Assembly (NCBI GenBank): GCA_934662525.1
Contig: CAKUKJ010000059.1
Coordinates: forward strand, 1 to 9,828
Reading direction: 5' to 3'
Source of the DNA: an uncultured Coriobacteriales bacterium
GTDB lineage: Bacteria; Actinomycetota; Coriobacteriia; Coriobacteriales; UMGS124
DNA: 9,828 bases
The stretch's first letter is position 1. Each line of letters opens with the position of its first letter. Both the position numbers and the translations under genes were made by a program. Shown piece after piece: positions 1 through 7,474 of the stretch. The notes under the pieces are model-generated. The model was given only the letters and a program-made list of their open reading frames with translations, did no database searches and was not told the origin of the DNA.

Positions 1-182
1 CCGTCGAGGTGGGCGAGAACTCCGAGACCCAGGGCATCGGCTCCAAGGCCATCGAGCAGCTCCCCGACCAGATCGTCGAGGCCAACGGCACCGACGGCGT
101 GGCCGCCGTCTCCGGCGCCACGGTGACCTCCAAGGCCATCTTCTCCGCCGTCCAGGCCGCACTTGCGAGCGCCCAGGCATAG
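1..182 (+). CDS. FMN-binding domain protein, C-terminal fragment
   Basis: This is the 3' end of a gene that begins before the window; the first complete codon is at 3 and the TAG stop is at 180-182. The 59 visible residues include GIGSKAIEQLPDQIVEANG followed by VSGATVTSKAIFSAVQAAL. That is the characteristic end of the FMN_bind domain (PF04205) found in NqrC/RnfG and in the FMN domains of fumarate-reductase-like flavoproteins. In this family the threonine of the SGAT[ST] motif accepts covalently bound FMN through a phosphoester bond, and the SGATVT here keeps it. These proteins pass electrons outside or at the membrane. Whether this was a stand-alone FMN carrier or the tail of a larger reductase cannot be told from the visible part. 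Confidence 0.85.
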   Translation, partial: VEVGENSETQGIGSKAIEQLPDQIVEANGTDGVAAVSGATVTSKAIFSAVQAALASAQA

Positions 183-236
183 ACAGCGCCTCTCGTCCCT
201 GTGTTGCCCTAGTTCTTCCCCTGCCCCACAAGGCAA

Positions 237-273
237 AAACCTCCCGTCCCCGTTCGTTGGGGGCGGGAGGTTT
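237..273. terminator. Bidirectional intrinsic terminator
   Basis: A 15-bp stem (237-251 pairing with 259-273) closes a 7-base loop, with one G-T wobble as the only imperfection. The arms read AAACCTCCCGTCCCC and GGGGGCGGGAGGTTT. On the minus strand the stem runs into TTTTT (the A run at 235-239), ending the ATPase transcript 14 bases after its stop. On the plus strand it is followed by TTT only, a weaker tail, but it lies 54 bases after the stop of the FMN-binding gene. It sits between converging genes, as expected of a shared terminator. Confidence 0.9.
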
Positions 274-286
274 GTCATACGTGGCC

Positions 287-2107
287 TTAGGCTCGCCACC
301 TATTGAGAACGGCCGCAAGCTCCTGGGGGCGGGGCATCGCAAGGCCGCAGGAAGGCGTGCCATGTTCGTCAAGGCCTTCCCACCCACGTTCGTCAAGCTC
401 GGCATAGAGGGTGCGGAGCACCTCATCAAGCGTGTGTCGGCCATCGAGCAACCCTCGCGACAGGGCAATGCGCGTCATCTGGGCCAACGCCGAAGCCTGT
501 TCGGAGTCCACGACTTGCTCCACGAGGCGCAGGTCGGCGCAGCCCTGCCCCACGCTGACCTCGTCGCGGCTCGCACGCACCTTCAGGTGCCGGCCCCGAT
601 TGTCGGACGAGGTGTGACCGCCGCCCCGGCCATGCTCTCGACCGGCCATGCGTCCCGTTGCCCCGCTCGCTGCGTCAACGTCTTCGTCGTCACGCGTCCG
701 ACGTGGGCCCTGCGAGCCAGACTCGGCCCCGCCCGCCCTCACGTCGAGCGTGCGCGGACCAGGCGCAGGCAGCGCAAACCCCGGGGCACGCCTGGCCTGG
801 CACGCTCCCCTCTCAGTGCAGATGCGCCGCACGCGCTCGGTGATGTCAAGCGCCTCGTAACGCTCCATCTGCAGCACCGTGTCGGCCACGCCAAAAAAGG
901 CGCCCGAGCTACCGGCAACGATGACGCTCGAGACGCCCGCCTGCTCCCATAGGTCGCGCACGCGCTCAACAAACGGCGTGATGGGCTCGTGGTCTGCGCT
1001 CACGACGGCCGCCATAAGCTCGTCGCGCACCATGAAGTTGGTGGCCGAGGTGTCCTCGTCGATGAGCAGCGCCTTACAGCCCGCCTCCACGGCCTCCACA
1101 GCGCTTGCGGCCTGCGAGGTCGAGCCGCTTGCGTCGGCCGTGCTGAACGCGTGCGTGTCGGCCCCGGTGGGCAGGTTGTCTATAAACAGCGAGATGTCCA
1201 CCGCATGCACGGCACGGCGGTCCTCTGCGCGCAGCTTCACGGCAGAGTCGTCGCACGCGACATATTCGCGCCCGTCACCGGCCACGTGGTCGTACACCCC
1301 CTCCTGCAACGCCTGCAAAAGGGTCGACTTGCCGTGATAGCCCCCTCCCACCACAAGCGTCACGCCGCGTTTGACGCCCATGCCGCGCGTGGGGCCGCGA
1401 TGGGGCAAATCGAGCACGACCGCCTGGCTGTCCGGCGAGCGGAAGGGAAGCGCCCCGCGCATGGGCCGAGAGGAAGCCCCACTCTCACGGGGGAGCACGC
1501 TGCCGTCCGCCACGAAGGCAACCAGGCCGAGCCGTTCAAGCTCACCTCGGATGAAACGCTGGTCGTCGGCCAGGTTGCAGACGTCCCGCATGTGCTCCAG
1601 TCCCGCAGCGTCGCCCACGAGCGCCTCGTCAACGATGCGCGGCACAAAGTCGAACAGCATACGGCTCAGCGCCCCGGCGTCCACCGTGCGTCCATGGGCG
1701 GGGAAACCTGCCTTGAAGCAGATCTCAAAGCCGTCTTTCCCCAACATGCAGGCGCTGCGCTCAAGCACCTCGGGGCCGGGCTTGCTCGTATAGAGCGCCC
1801 CGCTCTTGCCTGAGCCGCCCGCCTTAAACGACCAACGTGCGGCGGCGCGGGCAAAGCGCCTCACGAGGAAGTCGGAGAAGGCCCGCACGCGCCAAGGCGT
1901 ATCGCGCACCTCCTTCGGCCAGGCCGCATCGCCCCAATCGAGATAGACAGACAAATCGGACGGGGCGGCGAAGGGGTCGCCCTGCACATGGTTGATGCCG
2001 AGTTCGTAGCGCTCGAACCGGTAGCATCCGCGCAGGCCCTTGTAGGCCGGGTACCCCCTGCGGTCGATGGCATCCAGCTGATAGCGCAGATCGTGCGCGT
2101 CTCTCAT
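287..2107 (-). CDS. ABC-class ATPase (PF09818 family)
   Basis: A predicted soluble P-loop ATPase of the 'ABC class' (PF09818/COG3044), 606 residues from the ATG at 2107. Visible in order: an N-terminal domain with the family's GGSGKSG motif (about 98-103); Walker A GYHGKST (256-262); an ABC-signature-like SGSTSQ (about 327-332); Walker B ALLIDED followed by TSATNFM (346-359); and a C-terminal tail LRLVEQVVDSEQ...LAMPRPQELAAVLNRWRA that is conserved in the family. The only structurally studied relative I recall is MRB1590, an RNA-editing factor of Trypanosoma brucei, which forms an RNA-binding pore; the bacterial role is unknown to me. It has no membrane segments or transporter partner. An in-frame TTG at 2131 would give 614 residues, overlapping hom by 22 bases. 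I prefer ATG 2107, 2 bases past the hom stop, because family homology starts there. Neither start has a good Shine-Dalgarno, so translation is probably coupled to hom. The stretch at about 430-510 is Gly/Arg-rich. Confidence 0.88.
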   Translation of the reverse strand: MRDAHDLRYQLDAIDRRGYPAYKGLRGCYRFERYELGINHVQGDPFAAPSDLSVYLDWGDAAWPKEVRDTPWRVRAFSDFLVRRFARAAARWSFKAGGSGKSGALYTSKPGPEVLERSACMLGKDGFEICFKAGFPAHGRTVDAGALSRMLFDFVPRIVDEALVGDAAGLEHMRDVCNLADDQRFIRGELERLGLVAFVADGSVLPRESGASSRPMRGALPFRSPDSQAVVLDLPHRGPTRGMGVKRGVTLVVGGGYHGKSTLLQALQEGVYDHVAGDGREYVACDDSAVKLRAEDRRAVHAVDISLFIDNLPTGADTHAFSTADASGSTSQAASAVEAVEAGCKALLIDEDTSATNFMVRDELMAAVVSADHEPITPFVERVRDLWEQAGVSSVIVAGSSGAFFGVADTVLQMERYEALDITERVRRICTERGACQARRAPGFALPAPGPRTLDVRAGGAESGSQGPRRTRDDEDVDAASGATGRMAGREHGRGGGHTSSDNRGRHLKVRASRDEVSVGQGCADLRLVEQVVDSEQASALAQMTRIALSRGLLDGRHTLDEVLRTLYAELDERGWEGLDEHGTPSCGLAMPRPQELAAVLNRWRA

Positions 2108-2109
2108 GC

Positions 2110-3429
2110 TTACAGGCGCCCCGTCTTCCAAGCTTCGGTGTCTTCCACACGAATGACCGAGCAGACTTCTTTCACGCCCTCCACATCGCGCACCTTCGCA
2201 AGCGCCGCCTGCACCGCGCGCTCACGGGCCGGCTGGGTGAGCAGCACGAGCGAGGCAACTGCGGTCTCGTCATGTGTGGGCTGACTCACCAGGGCAATGG
2301 AGACGCCCTCCTCGCCGAAAATGCTCGCGACGGGGCCCAGGATGCCCGGCCTGTCCTCAAGGGAGAGCCGCACATAATAGCGGGCCGTGAGGTCGAGTGG
2401 GTCGCACACCGGGAGCACCCGGTCGAACGGCTTGGCCTCGGCAAGCGGGGCCACGCCGTGGGCCAAGGGGGTGGCCAGGGCGAGCACGTCTCCCATGACA
2501 GCGCTGGCCGTGGGGAAGTCGCCGGCCCCCGGCCCGAAGTACATGGTCTCCCCCACCGCGTCGCCCACGACGTACACCGCGTTGAAGACCCCGTCGACGC
2601 TTGCAAGCTGGTGGTTCACCGGCAGCATTGCGGGGTGCACGCGCACGTCGACGCCCTTGGCGGTGGAGCGGGCCACCGCGAGCAGCTTCACGCGATAGCC
2701 CCACTCGCGAGCGCATGCCACATCGACGGGCGAGATGCCGCGAATGCCCTCGACAAGCGAGACGTCGTCCATCGTGACGCGCGTGTTGAAGCCGATGGTG
2801 GCGAGGATGGCGATCTTCGCGGCGGCGTCGAGCCCATCGACGTCGGCCGTGGGATCGGCCTCGGCATAGCCCAGGCGCTGCGCGTCGGCCAACACCTCGT
2901 CAAACGAGAGGCCCTCGCGCTCGATGCGCGTGAGCATGTAGTTCGTCGTGCCGTTCACGATACCGGCGACGGTGAGCACCTCGTTGCCCGCCAAGGCATG
3001 CTCGAGCGTCTCAACGATGGGAATGCCGCCTGCCACGGCCGCCTCGCAGCGCAGCTGCACGCCGGCGTCATGGGCCATGCCCGCAAGCTCGCCCATGCAG
3101 TGCGACAGCATCGACTTGTTGGCGCTCACCACATGCTTGCCCGCCACAAACGCGGCCTCAAAGATCTCGCGGGCGGGATGGTCTCCGCCGATAAGCTCGA
3201 CGACGATATCGACCTCGGGGTCGGCCACGATCTCATGCCAGTCGGTCGTGAACACGCCAGGGGCCAGACCAAGCTCGTCGGCATGGCGGGAGCTGCGCGC
3301 GCACGCCCGCTTCAGGCGCAGGTCAACGCCATACGAAGCCAGATAATCGTCGTGGTGGCGCTGGAGCAAGCGAACGAAGCCGCCGCCCACGGTTCCCAGG
3401 CCGATGACGGCGATGTTGACAACACCCAT
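2110..3429 (-). CDS. hom: Homoserine dehydrogenase
   Basis: Reduces aspartate semialdehyde to homoserine with NAD(P)H (EC 1.1.1.3), the branch step to threonine and methionine. The 439-residue product is of normal length for the ACT-containing form. It shows the Rossmann loop GLGTVG (10-15), VSANKSML (101-108), NGTTNYML (159-166) and the catalytic segment DPTADVDGLDAAAKIAIL (192-209), with the conserved lysine at about 205. The family's GPGAGDFPTASAV follows at 299-311. A C-terminal ACT domain (about 350-427, beginning YYVRLSLEDRPGILGPVAS) suggests allosteric feedback, typically by threonine. The start at 3429 is set by AAGGAGG six bases upstream. An upstream in-frame start at 3543 would read through the argS terminator and is rejected. 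hom is first in its transcript, followed directly by the ATPase gene. It stands alone, without thrB, thrC or lysA beside it. Confidence 0.97.
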   Translation of the reverse strand: MGVVNIAVIGLGTVGGGFVRLLQRHHDDYLASYGVDLRLKRACARSSRHADELGLAPGVFTTDWHEIVADPEVDIVVELIGGDHPAREIFEAAFVAGKHVVSANKSMLSHCMGELAGMAHDAGVQLRCEAAVAGGIPIVETLEHALAGNEVLTVAGIVNGTTNYMLTRIEREGLSFDEVLADAQRLGYAEADPTADVDGLDAAAKIAILATIGFNTRVTMDDVSLVEGIRGISPVDVACAREWGYRVKLLAVARSTAKGVDVRVHPAMLPVNHQLASVDGVFNAVYVVGDAVGETMYFGPGAGDFPTASAVMGDVLALATPLAHGVAPLAEAKPFDRVLPVCDPLDLTARYYVRLSLEDRPGILGPVASIFGEEGVSIALVSQPTHDETAVASLVLLTQPARERAVQAALAKVRDVEGVKEVCSVIRVEDTEAWKTGRL

Positions 3430-3435
3430 GAATGT

Positions 3436-3442
3436 CCTCCTT
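3436..3442 (-). promoter_or_regulatory. Shine-Dalgarno of hom
   Basis: AAGGAGG on the minus strand, six bases before the ATG at 3429. It is the strongest ribosome binding site in the window and fixes the hom start against the longer open frame that reaches 3543. Confidence 0.92.
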
Positions 3443-3501
3443 GTGCTGATGGCACCCGGCAAAGCGCTTGTCCCGCGCACCGCGCGCACGTTATCTCGCC
3501 A

Positions 3502-3534
3502 AAATGAAAAAGGCCCGGCATCGCACGCCGGGCC
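3502..3534 (-). terminator. Intrinsic terminator after argS
   Basis: A perfect 8-bp GC stem (GGCCCGGC at 3512-3519 with GCCGGGCC at 3527-3534) and a 7-base loop, followed on the minus strand by TTTTTCATTTT (3501-3511). It lies 18 bases past the argS stop and separates argS from hom, so hom must have its own promoter within about 3430-3500. I could not identify convincing -35/-10 boxes there. Confidence 0.93.
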
Positions 3535-3552
3535 CCGCTGCAAACCGATTGC

Positions 3553-5472
3553 CTATGCGGCCTCGACGTCGACTCCGGTCGAGGCGCAGGCGCGCTGCTC
3601 CATGCTCACAGGCGCGCTCACGCCGATAAGCGCAAGCGTCTGGGCAAGCACGCGGCGCGCAGCGTCGCAGGCGGCAAGGCGCGCACGCGTAAGCTCGGCA
3701 TCGTCGGTCAAGACATGGCAGTTGGTATAGAAGCCGTGGAACGCCGCCGCCGTCTCGGTTGCGTAGTGGGTGAGACGGAAGGGGGCGAGGTCCTTTGCGC
3801 AGGCCGCCACCATCTCGCCGAAATGGGCGAGGTGGCGCGCCAGGGCAAGCTCCGCCGGGTCGGTGAGAAGCGCCAGGTTCGGCTCGTCGCCGATGAGGGC
3901 GGCAGCCGTGGCGTCGAGGTCGGACGTGTCGGCGATGCCTGCCGCCTGTGCGGCGCGGCGCAGGATCGAGCAGATGCGCGCATGGGCGTACTGCACATAG
4001 AACACGGGGTTGTCCGAGCTCTGGCGCGTCACGACGTCGATGTCGAAGTCGACCTCCTGGTCGCTGGAGCGCGACAGCAGCGTGAAGCGCGTCGCGTCCT
4101 TGCCCACCATCTCAAGCAGTTCCTCGAAGGTGATCATGGTACCCTTGCGCTTGCTCATGCGCACGGGCTTGCCGCCGCGCAGCAGGTTCACAAGCTGGCC
4201 CAGCGGCACATCGAGCTGGCCCGCATGGCCCATGGCGGTGACGGCGGCCTGCATGCGGGGGATATAGCCGTGGTGGTCGGCGCCCCAGATGTCGATGAGA
4301 CGGTCGAAGCCGCGGTCAAACTTGTTGGAGTGGTAGGCGATGTCGGATGCAAAGTAGGTGTGAGACCCATCGGACTTCATGAGGACGCGGTCTTTGTCGT
4401 CCCCGTAATCCGTGGTGCGGAACCACAGGGCGCCGTCTGCCTCAAACAGCTTGCCGGCAGCACGCAGCTTGTCGAACGCGCGGGTCACAGCGGTCTTGCC
4501 CTCGGCATCAGGGGTATGGAGCGTGCGCTCGGAGAACCAGACGTCGAAGTTGCACCCGCACTGCGCAAGCACCGCCTTGATGTTGGCAAGCATGGCCGCA
4601 TAGCCGCGCTCACGGAAGTCGTGCAGGCGCTCGTCGGCAGGCTTGTCGAGGTCGGACGTGCCGTCCTCGTCGTAGAAGACGCGGGCGATGTCCCAGATGT
4701 ACGACCCGCCGTAGGCGTCGCCGCCCAGCTCGGCGTTGAAGTCGTCGGTCAGGGGGTGCGTCTGGGGCGCCGTGCCGTCGGGGTCGTCGAGGGCGGCCAC
4801 GCGGTCGGCCTCCAAGGCGTCGAGGGCCTCGTCGACGGTCTTGCCCGCAGCGACGAGCTCCACGATCTGGCGGTAGCGCTTTTCAATGGAGCGGGCAAAG
4901 GTGTTCATCTGATTGCCGGCGTCATTGATGTAGAACTCGCGCGTGACCTGCCAGCCGCAAAAATCCAGCACGTTGCACATCGAATCGCCCAAGGCCGCCC
5001 AGCGCCCATGGCCCACATGCATGGGGCCCACGGGGTTGGCGCTCACAAACTCGACGTCGACCTTCTTGCCCTGGCCGTCGTTGCAACGGCCGAACCGCTC
5101 GCCCTCACGGATGACCTGGGCAAAGACGCCGCAGATGGCCTCGGGGGCCAGGCGGAAGTTCAAGAAGCCCGGGCCGGCGGCCTCAACCGACACGATCGCG
5201 GGGTCGGCCGGCATATGCGCGATGATGGCGGCTGCGATGTCGCGAGGCGAACGATGTGCGGCCTTGGAGCTGCGCATGGCGACGGTGGACGTCCAGTCGC
5301 CCTTCTGCGGGTCGTTCGTCCTCTCGATGCCGAAGTCGCTCACCTCAAACTCCGGCAGCTCCCCCTCGGCCTGCGCGGCGGCGATGGATGTTGCGACGAG
5401 TCCGGCGATGCGGGCCCGCATGCCGCGGTCGTCAAACGACAGGGAGGAGGTTGCAGTGCTGGTTTGGGACAT
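3553..5472 (-). CDS. argS: Arginyl-tRNA synthetase
   Basis: Class Ia aminoacyl-tRNA synthetase that charges tRNA-Arg (EC 6.1.1.19), cytoplasmic, 639 residues. It begins with the ArgRS-specific N-terminal tRNA-binding domain (about 10-110), then SANPVGPMHVGHGRWA containing the HIGH box as HVGH (152-155), YINDAGNQM (about 181-189), WGADHHGYIPRM (396-407) and the KMSKS loop as RMSKRKG (about 438-444). The DALR anticodon-binding domain starts around VQYAHARICSILRRA. After the usual ending LALIGVSAP there is an extra tail of roughly 18 residues. Between GNQM and YGGSYI there are about 65 residues, roughly 30 more than I remember for common ArgRS; the extra part is acidic and probably a surface loop. 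ATG 5472 is chosen because AAAGG lies seven bases upstream; the in-frame ATG at 5487 has no such site. It follows pncB by 48 bases and may share its transcript. Confidence 0.97.
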   Translation of the reverse strand: MSQTSTATSSLSFDDRGMRARIAGLVATSIAAAQAEGELPEFEVSDFGIERTNDPQKGDWTSTVAMRSSKAAHRSPRDIAAAIIAHMPADPAIVSVEAAGPGFLNFRLAPEAICGVFAQVIREGERFGRCNDGQGKKVDVEFVSANPVGPMHVGHGRWAALGDSMCNVLDFCGWQVTREFYINDAGNQMNTFARSIEKRYRQIVELVAAGKTVDEALDALEADRVAALDDPDGTAPQTHPLTDDFNAELGGDAYGGSYIWDIARVFYDEDGTSDLDKPADERLHDFRERGYAAMLANIKAVLAQCGCNFDVWFSERTLHTPDAEGKTAVTRAFDKLRAAGKLFEADGALWFRTTDYGDDKDRVLMKSDGSHTYFASDIAYHSNKFDRGFDRLIDIWGADHHGYIPRMQAAVTAMGHAGQLDVPLGQLVNLLRGGKPVRMSKRKGTMITFEELLEMVGKDATRFTLLSRSSDQEVDFDIDVVTRQSSDNPVFYVQYAHARICSILRRAAQAAGIADTSDLDATAAALIGDEPNLALLTDPAELALARHLAHFGEMVAACAKDLAPFRLTHYATETAAAFHGFYTNCHVLTDDAELTRARLAACDAARRVLAQTLALIGVSAPVSMEQRACASTGVDVEAA

Positions 5473-5479
5473 GTTCGTG

Positions 5480-5484
5480 CCTTT
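5480..5484 (-). promoter_or_regulatory. Shine-Dalgarno of argS
   Basis: AAAGG on the minus strand, seven bases before the ATG at 5472. It favours that start over the in-frame ATG at 5487, which has no purine-rich site in front of it. Confidence 0.7.
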
Positions 5485-5520
5485 CATGATTATCAGGGCA
5501 AAAGTGCCAATAAGACGTGC

Positions 5521-7041
5521 TTAGCGCCAGGTGAGGTCGTTTTGCGAAGACCTCGCCTGGGCAATCATGGATTGACGCAGCTCCGACAGGCCGGCTTCAA
5601 TGCCCACGGGGTACACCTGCGGGTTGAGCAGGCGCTTGCTCGCAGGCCTCAGCGTCGCGAGGTTGGCCGCCGCGCGGGCGCGCGCGCATGCCAGGTCCTC
5701 AGGGCGCGCAGCACGCTCGCCGTCCTGCGTGACGCGCCGCAGCATGCTCTCGCAGCGCAGGCCCTCAAGCGTGCGGGTAAGGAGCGGGTCGTTCACGTCA
5801 ACGATGGTCGCAGGCCGCCCCTCGGGGTAATCCACCGTGCAGATCATGTCGGCGACCGGCGCGCCCTCGCCGTCGAAATAGCGGCGCAGGTCCTGCACGC
5901 CGGGAATGGTGCGCTTGTACACCTGCTCGGACACCTTGAGCACGGGCTCCCACTCCTTGCCCGGCATGCGCTTTGCCGACAGCTTGTACACGCCCGACAA
6001 GGCCGGCTGATCGAAGCAGGTCACAAGCTTGGTGCCGATGCCAAAACCGTCCACGCGCGCGCCTTGGAGCAGGAGCGACTCCACGAGATGCTCGTCAAGG
6101 TCGTTGGAAAGGAGGACCTTGACATAGGGCAGCCCCGCCTCGTCGAGGCGGGCGCGAGCGCGCTGCGACAGGGCGCACAGGTCGCCGGAGTCGATGCGGA
6201 TGCCCGCGAGGCGCTGGCCCCGGCTCTCCATCTCGCGCGCCACGGCGATGGCGTTCTCCACGCCGCGCATGACGTCGTAGGTGTCCACAAGCAGCGTGCA
6301 GTTGTTGGGGCTTGCCTGCGCATACGCCCGAAACGCGGAGAGCTCGTCGGGAAACGCCATGACCCACGAGTGCGCATGCGTGCCCGACGCGGGGATGGAG
6401 TAGCGCTTGGCGGCAAGCACGTTGGAGGTGGAGGCGCATCCGCCCACATACGCGGCACGTGCCGCCGAAAGCGCCCCGTCGGGGCCTTGGGCGCGGCGCA
6501 GGCCAAACTCGGCCACGGGCCGCCCCTGGGCCGCCAGGCATACGCGCGCCGCCTTCGTGGCCACAAGCGTCTCGAAGTTCACGAGGTTGAGGAGCGGCGA
6601 CTCGAGAAGCTGGCAGTCGATGATGGGGCCGGTCACGCGCACCACGGGCTCGCGCGGGAACGCAAGGTCTCCGTCGCGCAAGGCGTCGATGGTGACGCGG
6701 GGCCGCCAGCAGGCAAGCCAGTCGAGGAACTCGTCGGAAAACAGGGGGCCTCCGCCCGGTGCCTGCAGGTTGCGCAGGTAGGCGATGTCGGTCTCGCTGT
6801 AGCGGAAGTTCTCGACGAGAGAGGCGAGCTGGCCGGTGCCGCAGACGAGCGTGAAGCCGCCCTCATAAGGGTTCTCGCGGAAGAACGCCGTGAAACAGGC
6901 CTCCATCTCGGCCAAGCCGCCGCGCCAGAACCCCTCCGCCATCGTTATCTCGTACAAGTCGGTCAAAAGGCCGATCTTTTCCTGCCCGTCGGGCTCAAAG
7001 CTCGACGCGCGCTCGCCCGCACTTTGGCCGGCTTGCTCCAT
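5521..7041 (-). CDS. pncB: Nicotinate phosphoribosyltransferase
   Basis: Joins nicotinate and PRPP to give nicotinate mononucleotide with ATP-stimulated catalysis (EC 6.3.4.21), the entry step of the Preiss-Handler route to NAD; cytoplasmic, 506 residues. Family motifs in order: LLTDLYEITMAEGFW (25-39), the phosphate- and base-binding SGTHAHSWVMAF (219-230), DTYD (253-256), IRIDSGDL (281-288) and the phosphate-loop segment GFGIGTKLV (332-340). The histidine at about 224 aligns with the residue phosphorylated in characterised NAPRTases. The first ~20 residues are a non-conserved hydrophilic lead. The ATG at 7041 has GGAGA about six bases upstream. It lies 59 bases after the small membrane-protein gene and 48 bases before argS, and no intrinsic terminator was seen on either side, so the three may be cotranscribed. 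pncA, nadD and nadE are not in the window. Confidence 0.95.
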   Translation of the reverse strand: MEQAGQSAGERASSFEPDGQEKIGLLTDLYEITMAEGFWRGGLAEMEACFTAFFRENPYEGGFTLVCGTGQLASLVENFRYSETDIAYLRNLQAPGGGPLFSDEFLDWLACWRPRVTIDALRDGDLAFPREPVVRVTGPIIDCQLLESPLLNLVNFETLVATKAARVCLAAQGRPVAEFGLRRAQGPDGALSAARAAYVGGCASTSNVLAAKRYSIPASGTHAHSWVMAFPDELSAFRAYAQASPNNCTLLVDTYDVMRGVENAIAVAREMESRGQRLAGIRIDSGDLCALSQRARARLDEAGLPYVKVLLSNDLDEHLVESLLLQGARVDGFGIGTKLVTCFDQPALSGVYKLSAKRMPGKEWEPVLKVSEQVYKRTIPGVQDLRRYFDGEGAPVADMICTVDYPEGRPATIVDVNDPLLTRTLEGLRCESMLRRVTQDGERAARPEDLACARARAAANLATLRPASKRLLNPQVYPVGIEAGLSELRQSMIAQARSSQNDLTWR

Positions 7042-7064
7042 GCTCCGTCTCCGTTTCCACTGGG

Positions 7065-7100
7065 CCTGCGCAAAAAGCGTGCTTTGCTGGGCCGCGCAGG
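7065..7100 (-). promoter_or_regulatory. Hairpin in the pncB leader
   Basis: On the minus strand CCTGCGC and GCGCAGG (positions 7094-7100 and 7065-7071) form a perfect 7-bp stem around a 22-base loop. The loop holds a small internal stem (AAAG/CTTT). It begins one base after the stop of the small membrane-protein gene and ends about 23 bases before the pncB start. There is no U run after it, so it is not a standard terminator. It could stabilise a processed mRNA end or modulate read-through. It may also be a chance inverted repeat in GC-rich DNA. Confidence 0.35.
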
Positions 7101-7439
7101 TTATTTGCCGAGGTTAAAGACAATCAGATAGATGACAAGCAAGACGAACATCGCCACAATCACGCCGATGACTATCTTCTGCTTCATCGGCATGGGCTCG
7201 AGGTCGTCCAGGCCGTAGTCGGGGTGCTCGCGTGCGCGGCGGCGCTCCTCCTTGCGGCGCTCCTTCTCGGCGTAATACTCCGCGTCCTCCTGGGCATACT
7301 TCTGGGCCTTGCGCAGGTTCTCAAGCTCGGCGCGCTCGGCGCGCTCGCGCTCGGCGGCGTCGGAGGCGCGCTTGGCCTCGCGCAGCGCCTCAAGCTCGGC
7401 GCGCTCGTCATCGCTCAGGGGGGTATCGGCGTTGCTCAT
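7101..7439 (-). CDS. Small charged protein with C-terminal membrane anchor
   Basis: I do not recognise this family. The 112-residue product has an N-terminal acidic lead (SDDERAELEALR), a long highly charged helix-forming stretch rich in E, R, A and K (about 10-72, coiled-coil-like, with heptad-like spacing in RAELEALREAKRASDAAERE), a short linker HPDYGLDDLEPMPMK, and one hydrophobic segment (about 89-109) ending FNLGK. That is the plan of a tail-anchored protein with its bulk in the cytoplasm. No enzyme motif is visible. ATG 7439 is preferred because AAGGG lies eight bases before it; the in-frame ATG at 7445 has that site only two bases away. A TATAAT box lies upstream at 7475-7480, and pncB follows after 59 bases. 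Adjacency to pncB does not by itself imply a role in NAD metabolism. The reading frame itself is very likely real. Confidence 0.8.
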   Translation of the reverse strand: MSNADTPLSDDERAELEALREAKRASDAAERERAERAELENLRKAQKYAQEDAEYYAEKERRKEERRRAREHPDYGLDDLEPMPMKQKIVIGVIVAMFVLLVIYLIVFNLGK

Positions 7440-7447
7440 GGGCATAT

Positions 7448-7452
7448 CCCTT
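7448..7452 (-). promoter_or_regulatory. Shine-Dalgarno of the small membrane protein
   Basis: AAGGG on the minus strand, eight bases before ATG 7439. The spacing suits this start and is too short (two bases) for the ATG at 7445. Confidence 0.6.
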
Positions 7453-7474
7453 CTACCTCTTGTGTCGACGGCTC

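Noticed and set aside
3430..3500. Possible hom promoter boxes (AT-richer TTTTGGCGAGATAACG on the minus strand)
   Set aside because: No -35/-10 pair with acceptable spacing could be made, and part of the AT-rich stretch is the terminator's U run.
2272..3507. A 411-codon plus-strand frame over hom, and shorter ones over the ATPase (257-952, 989-1813)
   Set aside because: Same shadow effect. None has a convincing ribosome binding site or recognisable domain, while the minus-strand frames have full family motifs.
3430..3543. A longer hom reading frame starting at 3543
   Set aside because: The extra 38 codons run through the argS terminator hairpin and are not family-like; AAGGAGG is placed correctly for the start at 3429.
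5473..5520. A GATAAT-like -10 in the pncB-argS gap
   Set aside because: The nearest TTGGCA is only about 9-10 bases away, too close for a -35, so an argS promoter is not supported.
3715..7131. A 1138-codon open frame on the plus strand, antisense to argS and pncB
   Set aside because: It covers two clear genes on the other strand and the gap between them. Its product is a monotonous mix of A, R, G, V, H and L with no motif. Such frames are expected where GC-rich third codon positions suppress stops on the complement.
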